Source of the DNA: Brassica napus
Lineage: Eukaryota; Streptophyta; Magnoliopsida; Brassicales; Brassicaceae
Assembly (NCBI RefSeq): GCF_020379485.1
Contig: NC_063452.1
Location: forward strand, 39,930,208 to 39,994,207
Length of the DNA stretch: 64,000 bases
Reading direction: 5' to 3'
In this document: in pieces, positions 10,497 to 21,134 of the stretch
Numbering within the stretch: the first letter of the stretch is position 1
Layout: each line of letters opens with the position of its first letter
Program-made: the position numbers and the translations under genes
The notes under the pieces: model-generated
Database searches by the model: none
What the model was told of the DNA's origin: nothing
The model's input: the letters and a program-made list of their open reading frames with translations, nothing else

Positions 10497-12352
10497 TAGG
10501 CCTTTTGTATGGCCCTAACTCGCTCTCTTTCTATAGATTATCGTTTAATGTTTTTATCGGAACAAAACGAAGTTGATCAGAATTCGATCATGAATCAAGC
10601 TGTGGAATTCGAGGAAACCCTAGAAAAATTACAAAACAAAAGTAGGTTTTTGTGTTAAGAAAAAGCTTCGGATCATCTTGAGAGAGAATGAGACTATCCG
10701 TAAAGAGTTGCGTCAGCTTGACGACAGTAACTTATGTACCATTTTACCCCTAACGATATTCTATTTTACAAATTTTATTTTGTTTGTTTTACTCGTCTGT
10801 TTGTCGGAATGTCGATTAAAACCTGTTATTGTTCCTACCTTCTTTTTTTAACCACAAGTTGTTTTTCTTACCTTCAGTTTGAAATATGAATACATTGGAC
10901 TTGCAATATTGTTTTATTTCCGAACATACCGGTTGTGCTTTGTGGAAAAGATGATAAGAATGGCGTACTGCGATTACATTCTAGATTAAAGAGTACAGTG
11001 CAAATAGAATTTGGTTAACATCCTCAATAAAGCTTCGCCATTAGCCATGTTCGTTTAATAAACGCCGGCGTCAGCGGCAGCGACAGAAATTAAACCTACG
11101 CATGGCAACAAATTCATTGCTGTTCGAACAAAAATCAGCCGCAACAGACAACGCGAGACATGAAAACAGAGTTGCCGTTGACGCAGATATTTTCAGCGTC
11201 AATCCAATCCGCCGGCCGTCGCGTCTTTACCCAGCCACACCAAAAACCTCACCCATCCCCATTTTACTCTGTTATCCGATATGATTCCTGTTGTGTTTTT
11301 TGTTCGCAAACGCTGACGCAGCAATTGACAAAAAAACAGAGCTATTAAGCATGTTCGTTTCATAGTCGCTGCTTTCAGCGGCAGTGTTTAAAAACATACG
11401 GTAACAGACACAAAAAAAAAGAGAATGGAAAGTTAACAGAGCCGCCGATTGATTGCTGGAGATATAAAAGACGTGACGCCAGTGTCGCTGAAATTTTCCG
11501 CGTCTGCGTCGGTGTCGGTTTTGTTTGTCATTAACTGCCGCAGCGGCGGGAAAACAAATCACCGGTGTTGTATGTTGCTGGATGAAAGGCTTAATTACCT
11601 GACGCTGCGGCTGGACACGCGATGAAGAAACAAGCAGGGGTATTGTAATTTGTGAATACAATAACAAACGCAAGCAAACCCGTTAATTCTGCTAACATGT
11701 AACAGGAGTTATGTTTGGTTTACTTCTTTAATTTGGTTTGAACATGTCTGCGGATTTTGTTATCTCAATTACGGTTTAACCTAGTATATGTAAGGCTTTG
11801 ACCAATTTGGGAAAAACAATCAATCAATCAGAAACCTAATTCCTCATCTTCTTATTCCTCATCTTCATCAAACATCATCATCCTTTGTACTCGTCTTCTA
11901 TGTTTTGATTCTCACGTCTTTGAATTCTAAGTGAGCTTCTAAATTAGGATCTATCCTTCCTGTTACAAAACAACAGTAACACAATCGGCACATAAAATTA
12001 TAGGATACAAATATACGCTTCGTCTAGTCCAAACCAATATAAATTTTAACAAAAGAAACAAAATTGTGGTCTGAATAAACTATAAGCAAAGGAGGCATAA
12101 AGAGTGCAAGTGTGTTGTAGACTTGTAGCCAATGAGAATTTATAGTTTTTGAGTTTGAATCAAACTGTATGAGCATATGTATAAAGAAAAAGAATGTAAG
12201 TATGTTGTTTGATCAACAACCTCACACAAACGACTATCTGCCCATATCCTCCTGTCTTTACCCTATTACTAGTAATCGGATTTGGATCCCTCAGTCTGCG
12301 GCTCATGTTACTTCCATGAGCAAAGAGAGTCTACCATGAGCATAGAGAGTCT
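10497..12352. other. ZFWD upstream region and non-genic sequence with GC-rich repeat debris
   Basis: Bases 10497-10760 are the probable minus-strand promoter and 5' UTR of ZFWD. Bases 10760-11030 are AT-rich. Bases 11040-11700 are unusually GC-rich for the surroundings (separate entry). Bases 11700-12350 carry no recognised gene. A CATGAGCAAAGAGAGTCTAC motif is repeated imperfectly at about 12315-12354, just before the LTR element. Confidence 0.4.
11040..11690. repeat. GC-rich repeat block, probable degraded transposon
   Basis: CATGTTCGTTT followed shortly by a GTCAGCGGCAG or TTTCAGCGGCAG motif occurs twice in direct orientation, at about 11047 and 11350. Inverse forms such as ACGCTGACGCAGC also occur (about 11308). 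The composition contrasts with the AT-rich flanks. Open frames across it show no recognised domain. I infer remnants of a DNA transposon or MITE family but could not define ends or a target duplication. Confidence 0.35.
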
Positions 12353-12580
12353 ACAATTGTTGGGGTCAAAATCGGTCACGACAGAATCAATGTCTGAAAA
12401 TCCGTAAAAATCGGCATCAACGTTTTTACGAAAAATAAATCTTAGAAAAAGATCTATTTTTACGAAGAATCTTGCGGAGAAAACACATTTACGAAAAATC
12501 GGAGAAAGACGCGAACAAGGTTGCTGCGTAGCAACCAGCGCAAAAGCTGGTCGCTACGTAACGACCGAGCTCTCACCAAA

Positions 12581-13040
12581 GCTCGGTCGCTACGTAGCGT
12601 GCTCGGTCGCTACGTAGCGTGCTCGGTCGCTACGTAGCGTGCTCGGTCGCTACGTAGCGTGCTCGGTCGCTACGTAGCGTGCTCGGTCGCTACGTAGCGT
12701 GCTCGGTCGCTACGTAGCGTGCTCGGTCGCTACGTAGCGTGCTCGGTCGCTACGTAGCGTGCTCGGTCGCTACGTAGCGTGCTCGGTCGCTACGTAGCGT
12801 GCTCGGTCGCTACGTAGCGTGCTCGGTCGCTACGTAGCGTGCTCGGTCGCTACGTAGCGTGCTCGGTCGCTACGTAGCGTGCTCGGTCGCTACGTAGCGT
12901 GCTCGGTCGCTACGTAGCGTGCTCGGTCGCTACGTAGCGTGCTCGGTCGCTACGTAGCGTGCTCGGTCGCTACGTAGCGTGCTCGGTCGCTACGTAGCGT
13001 GCTCGGTCGCTACGTAGCGTGCTCGGTCGCTACGTAGCGT
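12581..13040. repeat. Tandem array of 23 identical 20-bp units inside the 5' LTR
   Basis: The unit is GCTCGGTCGCTACGTAGCGT, repeated 23 times without a mismatch. Each unit contains the self-complementary core GCTACGTAGC. Just downstream (13041-13165) the units lengthen to about 36 bp and form a longer palindrome by adding GACCGAGCTC. The 3' LTR holds only about five and a half 20-bp units, several with mismatches (19711-19823), so the array was amplified or homogenised in this LTR after insertion, or the assembly has altered the copy number. Confidence 0.95.
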
Positions 13041-13586
13041 GCTCAGTTGCTACGTAACGACCGAGCTCGAGCAGGAGCTCGGTCGCTACGTAGCGACCGA
13101 GCTCAAGCCAAAGCTCGGTCACTACAAAGCTCGGTCGCTACGTAGTAACCGAGTTCTTCCGAAACGTCGATACGACATCAGTCCATGCATTCTCGTCTAC
13201 CCTTCGATGCTATCTCCCGAATACCGTAGCGAACCCATCTCACGTTCCCCGCCATTTCTAAGTTATCAATCAAACTTTACCGTAAAAACCGCAGAAAGTT
13301 CATTCTTTATCGAAAGAAGCCGTAATAAACGCTTCGAGTCGAAAGACGGCCCAAAGGGACCTAAGACACGACTCGAGGCCTAACTTACGATTTCTTAACC
13401 AACAGCCCGTAAACCGCATTTCGGTTTACGTTTGGTCCGCAAGGGAAGATAAATGTCAAGTTTCCGCGGATAAATACGAAATTTTGAAGATAATTACGAA
13501 GATCGGAAAAAATAGAATATCTCCATTTTTATGCTATGGCGGCTTAAGGGCAGAAGAGGAAAGGCGTAAACCGACCTTGGAGGCAG

Positions 13587-13595
13587 TATATAAGG
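13587..13595 (+). promoter_or_regulatory. TATA-like box in the 5' LTR
   Basis: TATATAAGG followed by GGTCCTAGGCGAG is conserved at the matching place in the 3' LTR (about 20461). Conservation between LTRs and position in the downstream half fit a U3 promoter with transcription starting shortly after. Confidence 0.5.
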
Positions 13596-14162
13596 GGTCC
13601 TAGGCGAGAGGCATGACCGGAACTCTTTTTAGACTCAGAACTCTCTGCACTTAGAAACTTAGGCTTATTTCTCGACAAGTTCGGTTTTTATGACTGGCAC
13701 TCAATCACTAGACGAACTCGCCTAGGCAGTTCGATCTCTTGTCCAACTCTACCAATTGAACTGCGTTTGGCTTGATCCTCGAAAGACGTACGTAGGCAGC
13801 CTTTCATAAGGTTCAGTCCGAAATCAATCAAAGCCTTTTAGATATCTTTTTCGTCTTTTGTTATCGAGCTACGACTCAACTAGGATTAGGGTTTTATGTT
13901 GCTAGAACTAGTTAACTCGCTGACGGCACCTGCGGCCAAAGCCTTTGTATTCTCTTGTAATGATCGCAACGCTCTTACGCGAATTCGAAATAAGATCTAC
14001 TTTCTTTGTAAATTCGTTTTATCATGTTTTCTAATATTTTCCGCATTTATTTGGTTACTTGTCGTTGGCACTCGCAGAGATCCGGGTCCTCTGGAAAATT
14101 AGGGTTTTCCTAAGTTTCCTTATTTTACGGAAATCGACAGTGTGAATTTCGGTTCCCACAGT

Positions 14163-14190
14163 TTGGCGCTAGAAGGAGGGGGGGGGGGGT
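14163..14190 (+). other. Primer-binding-like site and a 12-G run
   Basis: Directly after the 5' LTR comes TTTGGCGCTAGAAGGAGG, running into twelve consecutive G (14178-14189). The position is that of a retrotransposon primer-binding site. The matching tRNA was not identified. The long G run is error-prone to sequence. Confidence 0.5.
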
Positions 14191-14234
14191 ACGGATTACT
14201 CTAACTCATAGCCGCAAAACGCTTGATCAAAACA

Positions 14235-14324
14235 ATGTCTGCAAATACGAAAGACAAAATAGCAGTTTACAATAACGCTGGTAAGACAACTCCAGCCGCC
14301 ACTGCGCCTATAGCGAACGCTTAG
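14235..14324 (+). pseudogene. Truncated gag-like start
   Basis: An ATG shortly after the primer-binding-like site opens 29 codons (MSANTKDKIAVYNNAG...) before a TAG at 14322. The same frame continues past the stop with TTVLEKIENLAATL, a helix typical of plant gag N-termini. It then decays. This is the only coding trace resembling the element's own proteins. Confidence 0.45.
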
Positions 14325-14640
14325 GCAAACACCACGGTTCTTGAGAAAATCGAAAACCTAGCCGCGACTCTTCGCCACAGGAAGTGTAACGAAACGAGCT
14401 CGCGATTTCTCTGTCTAAACGTGAAGGGAAACGATAAATTTTATCAAACCCCGTAAGTTTGGCTCATTACCGAACTAAAGAAGTCTCAACGCATAAGGGT
14501 TTTACCAAAAAACATTTTCCGAAAGCTTTTCGGAAAAGTAAAACTTGCTCTCCCCTAAACCGCAGAAAAACCCTAGGTTAATCGCGGAAAAAAGAAGCAC
14601 ATCGAATCGGGTACATAGCTCGCCGCTGTACTTTTTCCGA

Positions 14641-17215
14641 AAGATTGAGCGACCAAGACACTCGGTCGGTCGCTACATATTGAGCGACCTAGCCACTCGG
14701 TTGGTCGCTACGTATTGAGCGACCAAGCGACTCGTCGGTCGCTACGTATTGAGCGACCAAGACACTCGGTCGGTCGCTACGTATTGAGCGACCAAGCCAC
14801 TCGTCGGTCACTACATATTGAGCGACCAAGACACTCGGTCGGTCGCTACGTATTAAGCGACCAAGCCACTCGGTCGGTCGCCACGTATTGAGCGACCAAG
14901 CCACTCGGTCGGTCGCTACGTATTGAGTGACCAAGACACTCGGTCGGTCGCCACGTATTGAGCGACCAAGCCACCGGTCGGTCGCTACGTATTGAGCGAC
15001 CAAGACACTCGGTCGGTCGCTACGTATTGAGCGACCTAACTACTCGGTCGGTCTCTACGTATTGAGCGACCAAGCCACTCGGTCGGTCGCTACGTATTGA
15101 GCGACCAAGCCACTCGTCGGTCGCTACGTATTGAGCGACCAAGACACTCGGTCGGTCGCTACGTATTGAGCGACCTAGATACTCCGTCAGTCGCTACGTA
15201 TGGAGCGACCAAGACACTCGGTCGGTCGCTACGTATTGAGCGACCTAGCTACTCGGTCGGCCGCTACGTATTGAGCGACCTAGCCACTCGGTCGGTCGCT
15301 ACATGTTGAGCGACCTAGCTACTCGGTCGGTCGCTACGTATTGAGCGACCAAGCAACTCGGTCGTTTGCTACGTATTGAGCGACCAAGCCACTCGTCGGT
15401 CGCTACGTATTGAGCGACCAAGCCACTCGTCGGTCGCTACGTATTGAGCGACCAAGACACTCGGTCGGTCACTACGTATTGAGCGACCTAGCTACTCGGT
15501 CGGTCGCTACGTATTGAGCGACCAAGCCACTCGTCGGTCGCTACGTATTGAGCGACCAAGACACTCGGTCGGTCGCTACTTATTGAGCGATCTAGCTACT
15601 CCATCGGTCGCTACGTATTGAGCGACCAAGACACTCGGTCGGTCGCTACGTATTGAGCGACCTAGCTACTCGGTCGGTCGCTACGTATTGAGCGACCAAG
15701 CCACTCGGTCGGTCGCTATGTATTGAGCGACCAAGCCACTCGTCGGTCGCTACGTATTAAGCGACCAAGACACTTGGTCGGTCTCTACGTATTGAGCGAC
15801 CTAGATACTCGGTCTGTCGCTATGTATTGAGCGACCTAGCTACTCGGTCGGTCGCTACGTATTGAGCGACCTAGCTACTCGGTCGGTCGCTACGTATTGA
15901 GCGACCAAGCCACTCGGTCGGTCGCTACGTATTGAGCGACCAAGCCACTCGTCGGTCACTACGTATTAAGCGACCAAGACACTCGGTCGGTCGCTACGTA
16001 TTGAGCGACCTAGATACTCCGTCGGTCGCTACGTATGGAGCGACCAAGACACTCGGTCGGTCGCTACGTATTGAGCGACCTAGCTACTCGGTCGGTCGCT
16101 ACGTATTGAGCGACCTAGCCACTCGGTCGGTCACTACGTATTGAGCGACCTAGCTACTCGGTCGGTCGCTACGTATTGAGCAACCAAGCAACTCGGTCAT
16201 TCGCTACGTATTGAGCTACCAAGCCACTCGTCGGTCGTTACGTATTGAGCGACCAAGCCACTCGTCAGTCGCTACGTATTGAGTGACCAAGACACTCGGT
16301 CGGTCGCTACGTATTGAGCGACCTAGCTACTCGGTCGGTCGCTACGTATTGAGCGACCAAGCCCCTCGTCGGTCGATACGTATTGAGCGACCAAGACACT
16401 CGGTCGGTCGCTACGTATTTAGCGACCTAGCTACTCCATCGGTTGCTACGTATTGAGCGACCAAGACACTCGGTCGGTCGCTACGTATTGAGCGACCTAG
16501 CTACTCGGTCGGTCGCTACGTATTGAGCGACCTAGCCACTCGGCCGGTCGCTACGTATTGAGCGACCAAGCCACTCGTCGGTCGCTACGTATTGAGCGAC
16601 CAAGACACTCGGTCAGTCGCTACGTATTGAGCAACCTAGCCACTCGGTCGGTCGCTACGTATTGAGCGACCAAGCCACCTGTCGGTCGCTACGTATTGAG
16701 CGACCAAGACACTCGGTCTGTCGCTATGTATTGAGCGACCTAGCTACTCGGTCGGTCGCTACGTATTGAGCGACCTAGCTACTCGGTCGGTCGCTACGTA
16801 TTGAGCGACCAAGCCACTCGGTTGGTCGCTACGTATTGAGCGACCAAGCCACTCGGTCGGTCGCTATGTATTGAGCGACCAAGGCACTCGGTCGGTCGCT
16901 ACGTATAGCGACCAAGACACTCAGTCGGTCGCTACGTATTGAGCGACCAAGACACTCGGTCGGTCCCTACGAATTGAGCGACCAAGCCACTCAGTCGGTC
17001 GCTACGTATTGAGCGACCAAGACACTCGGTCGGTCTCTACGAATTGAGCAACCAAGCTACTCGGTCGGTCGCTACGAATTGAGCGACCTAGCCACTCGGT
17101 CGGTCGCTACGTATTGAGCGATTAAGCCACTTGGCCGGTCGCTAAGTATTGAGCAACCAAGCTACTCGGTCGATCGCTACGTATTGAGCGACCTAGCCAC
17201 TCGGTTGGTCGCTAT
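14641..17215. repeat. Internal tandem array of a 34-35 bp unit, about 73 copies
   Basis: The unit reads GAGCGACCAAGCCACTCGGT plus CGGTCGCTACGTATT, with variants CTAGCTACTC and AAGACACTC. A 34-bp form lacks one G in CTCGTCGG. It holds AGCGACC and its complement GGTCGCT, so each unit can pair with itself. The core CGGTCGCTACGTA is shared with the 20-bp LTR array. Segments at 15097-15309 and 15932-16144 are nearly the same and lie 835 bp apart, so the array also has a higher-order duplication. Frames open on both strands because the repeat lacks stops in some phases; they are not genes. Confidence 0.95.
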
Positions 17216-19489
17216 GTTGCAACCGACCCGCGAACGAGTCGATCGTTATTATTTTTTCGGAAAAAATTAAGTAACATATGACAACCTTCGAAAATCTAAC
17301 AACGATCGTAGAAAAAGAATATTGGATAACGGAAGAGATGGAACGAAATCCGAGAAAAAAAATTCGCCCAACCGCCTGTCTCCATGGTCTCACCATCCGT
17401 CCTCTCGCGCCTTGATATGTGGCCAAAACTTCATCACCTGGCGAGTCTTACTGATCATCCTTGGCATCTCTCGATCGTCCCTGGCTATTCCTAAACGCTA
17501 AAAAGTTTTCGACGAGATGCCTATTCATTTTCGTAAATCCAATGATACTAAGATTGAAACATGGATCACGAAAACCGCAATATTGGCAGCAGCCAAAACG
17601 CGGCCAGGAAAGCAGAGAAGTGCATGAAAAGTTAATATTCTTGCTATTCGAAGTGGGCAGACAGACACAAATAGAGAAGGGCAAATGAGCTAGCAAAACT
17701 AAGAAGAGACAAAACTGCATCTTCGAGAGAACTAAGGTATTTGAGACTTGAAATTTTTGAAATCAGATTTGGAGTTTTCGTAGGAAATTACTAATAAATA
17801 AAAACGCCTTTGAAACTGCCATAGAACTTTAGGGAACGTAAAACCTAGGTGGATAGTCTAGCGAACTAAGTCTTAGGTGATTTTTCCTGTCTCGATATAT
17901 TGTCCCATAATTGTTCGTCCAGATCTTGCAAACCGATCTAAACTCTCCGAAAATCGAGAAACGATCGCCACGCATATCAAGCTCGCTTCCTAAGGAGAGA
18001 AAAAACTAGAGACATAAAGGTCATCTTAAATTCGGTTCGTTTCTGGCAATTCTCTCGGAACCGACATATTCCAAGTCTTCAACCTGGAAACGACCAAGTT
18101 CCATATACTACGATTCACTTTAAGCCCTCTGTGTTTTACTCGTAAAATACGGCATGTAAGGAAAACTCGTAACAGAGCTCCTATAGCTATACGGAACATC
18201 CTCAAATAGACACGAAAGAAATCTCGGAAGGCCAACACCACACAAAGCACGGTATCGGAGGATGCCTCTTTCCAGGAACAAATTTACGCGACCCCTTGGT
18301 TCTAACTCCTCGATCACAAATCAAATCCAAACAGGAACAACAATTCTGGCTGCAAACATCCGTAGTCAAACCAGAATGTTTCCCAAACGCAGGGCTAAGA
18401 CTAATCCCTTGCAACATCGCGAAACATCTTCAAGCCCGCGAACATTTCAAGCGCAAAACGCGGCATACGAAAGAATAACAAATCTTCAGCATCGCGAGAC
18501 GTCGCAGACGCCTGAAGATTCGTTCTTCGACGAAATTTCCTTCCTCGATAAAAACACTTTCTTGGAAGACCAGACAGTCATACGCACTAACATCTTCTCA
18601 AAACATATCCTTCGCGAAGACTCGAAACGGTAATTTTAACCATTAAGTTTGTTGCTGATCACAACAAACTCTTAACGTCCTAAACAGACTTAGCCATCTC
18701 GTAGAGATGACTCTCGTACATCCGACACAAGGATAATAGCGCTATAAAAGAAATCCAAAATTTTTGGTCAACACTTCCAGGAGGCTTAAAAATTGTCCTT
18801 GGAGAGATGCTCGGTTCCAACCATACAAGTCGTATAAGCCGAGAACCTATCGCGGACTTTAAATCGGTATGGAATCAGGATAAAACTGAAATGGGATACG
18901 TAAGTCGAATTAGTCATCGCACCCTCTAAAACCAGGAGTAAACCTAGGTCTTGCCCTAAACCCAGCGCACTGGTCTCTAACATCTCTAGGCATAGTATCA
19001 AAAACCTTGATACGAGATCCCAAAGTTTGTCTCTTTGCCAATATTCAAGCGTCTTCAGAAATCCCGCAAGTTTACACACTGCGGAAAACTCTCGAAACAG
19101 ATCACGGATATAGCAGTTCACACAGAGTTAGATTACAAAATGACAACTCGTAATCTTCCTTCTACACCCATATAAAATGCCATCGGCACCAACACGCCTG
19201 ATAACCGCTACATAAAAACTAGACCGTAAAGGTCTCGCTGGAAAACAAGTCATAAGAACCTTAACTCCAAGACGAACTACGAAAGGCTTGATCCCTTCAA
19301 CAAGGGTACGTATGCAGCCGTCATAAGGCGCAGCCCCAATCTTATCGCGTTCTACTCTTAGAAGAGCGAGAAGACCACTTACCACAAACCTTTTCGACCA
19401 TTAATTCCGCCTAACTCACCTAACTTGCCAAGCCACTCGCAAAAACCTGACGCTAGAAGCTCATGGTTCTAACGAGCTGGGGGGCTAAC
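17216..19489. other. Interior of the LTR element without recognisable genes
   Basis: This 2.3 kb has balanced composition and frames up to 123 residues (for example 18262-18633), none with a domain I recognise. It ends in the purine-rich tract before the 3' LTR. It is best described as non-coding or fully decayed retrotransposon interior. Confidence 0.6.
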
Positions 19490-21036
19490 TGTTGGGGTCA
19501 AAATCGGTCACGACGGAATCAATGTCTGAAAATCCGTAAAAATCAGCATGAACGTTTTTACGAAAAATAAATCTTAGAAAAAGATCTATTTTTACGAAGA
19601 ATCTTGCGGAGAAAACATATTTACGAAAAATCAGAGAAAGACGCGAACAAGGTTGCCGCGTAGCAACCAGCGCAAAAGCTGGTCGCTACGTAGCGACCGA
19701 GCTCTCACCAAAGCTCGGTTGCTACGTAGCGTGCTCGGTTGCTACGTAGCATGCTCGGTCGCCACGTAACGTGCTCGGTCGCTACGTAGCGTGCTCGGTC
19801 GCTACGTAGCGTGCTCGGTCGCTACTCAGTCGCTACATAGCGACCGAGCTCGAGCCAAAGCTCGGTCGCTACGTAGCGACCGAGCTCGAGCAGGTGCTCG
19901 GTCGCTACGTAGCGACCGAGCTCGAGCCAAAGCTCGGTCACTACGTAGCGACCGAGCTCGAGCAGGTGCTTGGTCGCTACGTAGCGACCGAGCTCGAACC
20001 GAAGCTCGGTCGCTATGTAGTGACCGAGCTCTTCCGAAACGTCGATACGACATCAGTCCATGCATTCTCGCCTACCCTTCGATGCTATCTCCCGAATACC
20101 GTAGCGAACCCATCTCACGTTCCCCGTCATTTCTAAGTTATCAATCAAACTTTACCGTAAAAACCGCGGAAAGTTCATTCTTTATCGAAAGAAGCCGTAA
20201 TAAACGCTTCGAGTCGAAAGACGGCCAAAGGGACCTAAGACACGACTCGAGGCCCAACTTACGATTTCTTAACCAACAGCCTGTAAACCGCATGTCGGTT
20301 TACGCTTGGTCCGCAAGGGAAGATAAATGTCAAGTTTCCGCGGATTAATACGAAATTTTGAAGATAATTACGAAGATCGGAAAAAATGGAATATCTCCAT
20401 TTTTATGCTATGGCGGCTTAAGGACAGAAGAGGAAAGGCGTAAACCGACCTTGGAGCCAGTATATAAGGGGTCCTAGGCGAGAGGCATGACCGGAACTCT
20501 TTTTAGACTCAGAACTCTCTGCACTTAGAAACTTAGGCTTATTTCTCGACAAGTTCGGTTTCTATGACTGGCACTCAATCACTAGACGAACTCGCCTAGG
20601 CAGTTCGATCTCTTGTCCAGCTCTACCAATTGAACTACGTTCGGCTTGATCCTCGAAAGGGGTACGTAGGCAGCCTTTCATAAGGTTCAGTCTGAAATCA
20701 ATCAAAGCCTTTTAGATATCTTTTTCGTCTTTTGTTATCGAGCTGCGACTCAACTAGGATTAGGGTTTTATGTGTTGCTAGAACTAGGTAACTCGCTGAC
20801 GGCCCCTGCGGCCAAAGCCTTTGTATTCTCTTGTAATGATCGCAACGCTCTTACGCGAATTCGAAATAAGATCTACTTTCTTTGTAAATTCGTTTTATCA
20901 TGTTTTATCATATTTTCCGCATTTATTTGGTTACTTGTCGTTGGCTCTCGCAGAGATCCGGGTCCTCTGGAAAATTAGGATTTTCCTAAGTTTCCTTATT
21001 TTACGGAAATCGACAGTGTGAATTTCAGTTCCCACA
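19490..21036 (+). repeat. 3' LTR (1547 bp)
   Basis: It begins TGTTGGGGTCAAAATCGG and ends AATTTCAGTTCCCACA. The tandem zone at 19711-20035 holds about five and a half diverged 20-bp units and six 36-bp palindromic units built on GGTCGCTACGTAGCGACC. Outside that zone differences from the 5' LTR are few single bases, indicating a fairly recent insertion. Confidence 0.9.
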
Positions 21037-21134
21037 ACAATCATGATATCTTTGAAGAAACAGAGGCGTAGCCTGCTCTAAGCCCTTATGACTTCATGAA
21101 TACAGTTGGTAACATTACTTCTGAATATATTAAA

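Larger units (their letters stand above)
12358..14160 (+). repeat. 5' LTR (1803 bp) with expanded 20-bp array
   Basis: The LTR opens TGTTGGGGTCAAAATCGG and ends GAATTTCGGTTCCCACA. It is colinear and nearly identical to the 3' LTR except in the tandem-repeat zone, where it carries 23 perfect 20-bp units. It is 256 bp longer than the 3' LTR for that reason. A TATATAAGG at 13587-13595 is a plausible LTR promoter. A short open frame near 13896-14102 is shared with the other LTR and is probably not a gene. Confidence 0.9.
12353..21041 (+). mobile_element. Non-autonomous LTR retrotransposon with tandem arrays, complete with target duplication
   Basis: Two long direct repeats (12358-14160 and 19490-21036), each starting TGTTGGGG and ending TTCCCACA, flank a 5.3 kb interior. 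The 5-bp target duplication ACAAT lies at 12353-12357 and 21037-21041. A primer-binding-like TTTGGCGCTAGAAGGAGG follows the left LTR, and a purine-rich tract (GAGCTGGGGGGCTAAC) precedes the right one. No protease, integrase, reverse transcriptase or RNase H could be recognised in any frame. Only a 29-codon gag-like start survives at 14235-14324. It therefore must have been moved by another element's enzymes (LARD or TR-GAG-like). The LTR and interior style suggests a Ty3/Gypsy relative, but that is inference. Confidence 0.9.

Noticed and set aside
12581..13040. CRISPR array
   Set aside because: The units are contiguous without unique spacers, and the DNA is plant nuclear. It is a tandem array in an LTR.
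14689..17426. Several repeat-encoded frames on both strands
   Set aside because: They arise because the 35-bp unit lacks stops in some phases; amino acids simply repeat.
19791..20348. A 185-residue frame in the 3' LTR
   Set aside because: It translates the palindromic LTR repeats; the same frame is not kept in the other LTR.
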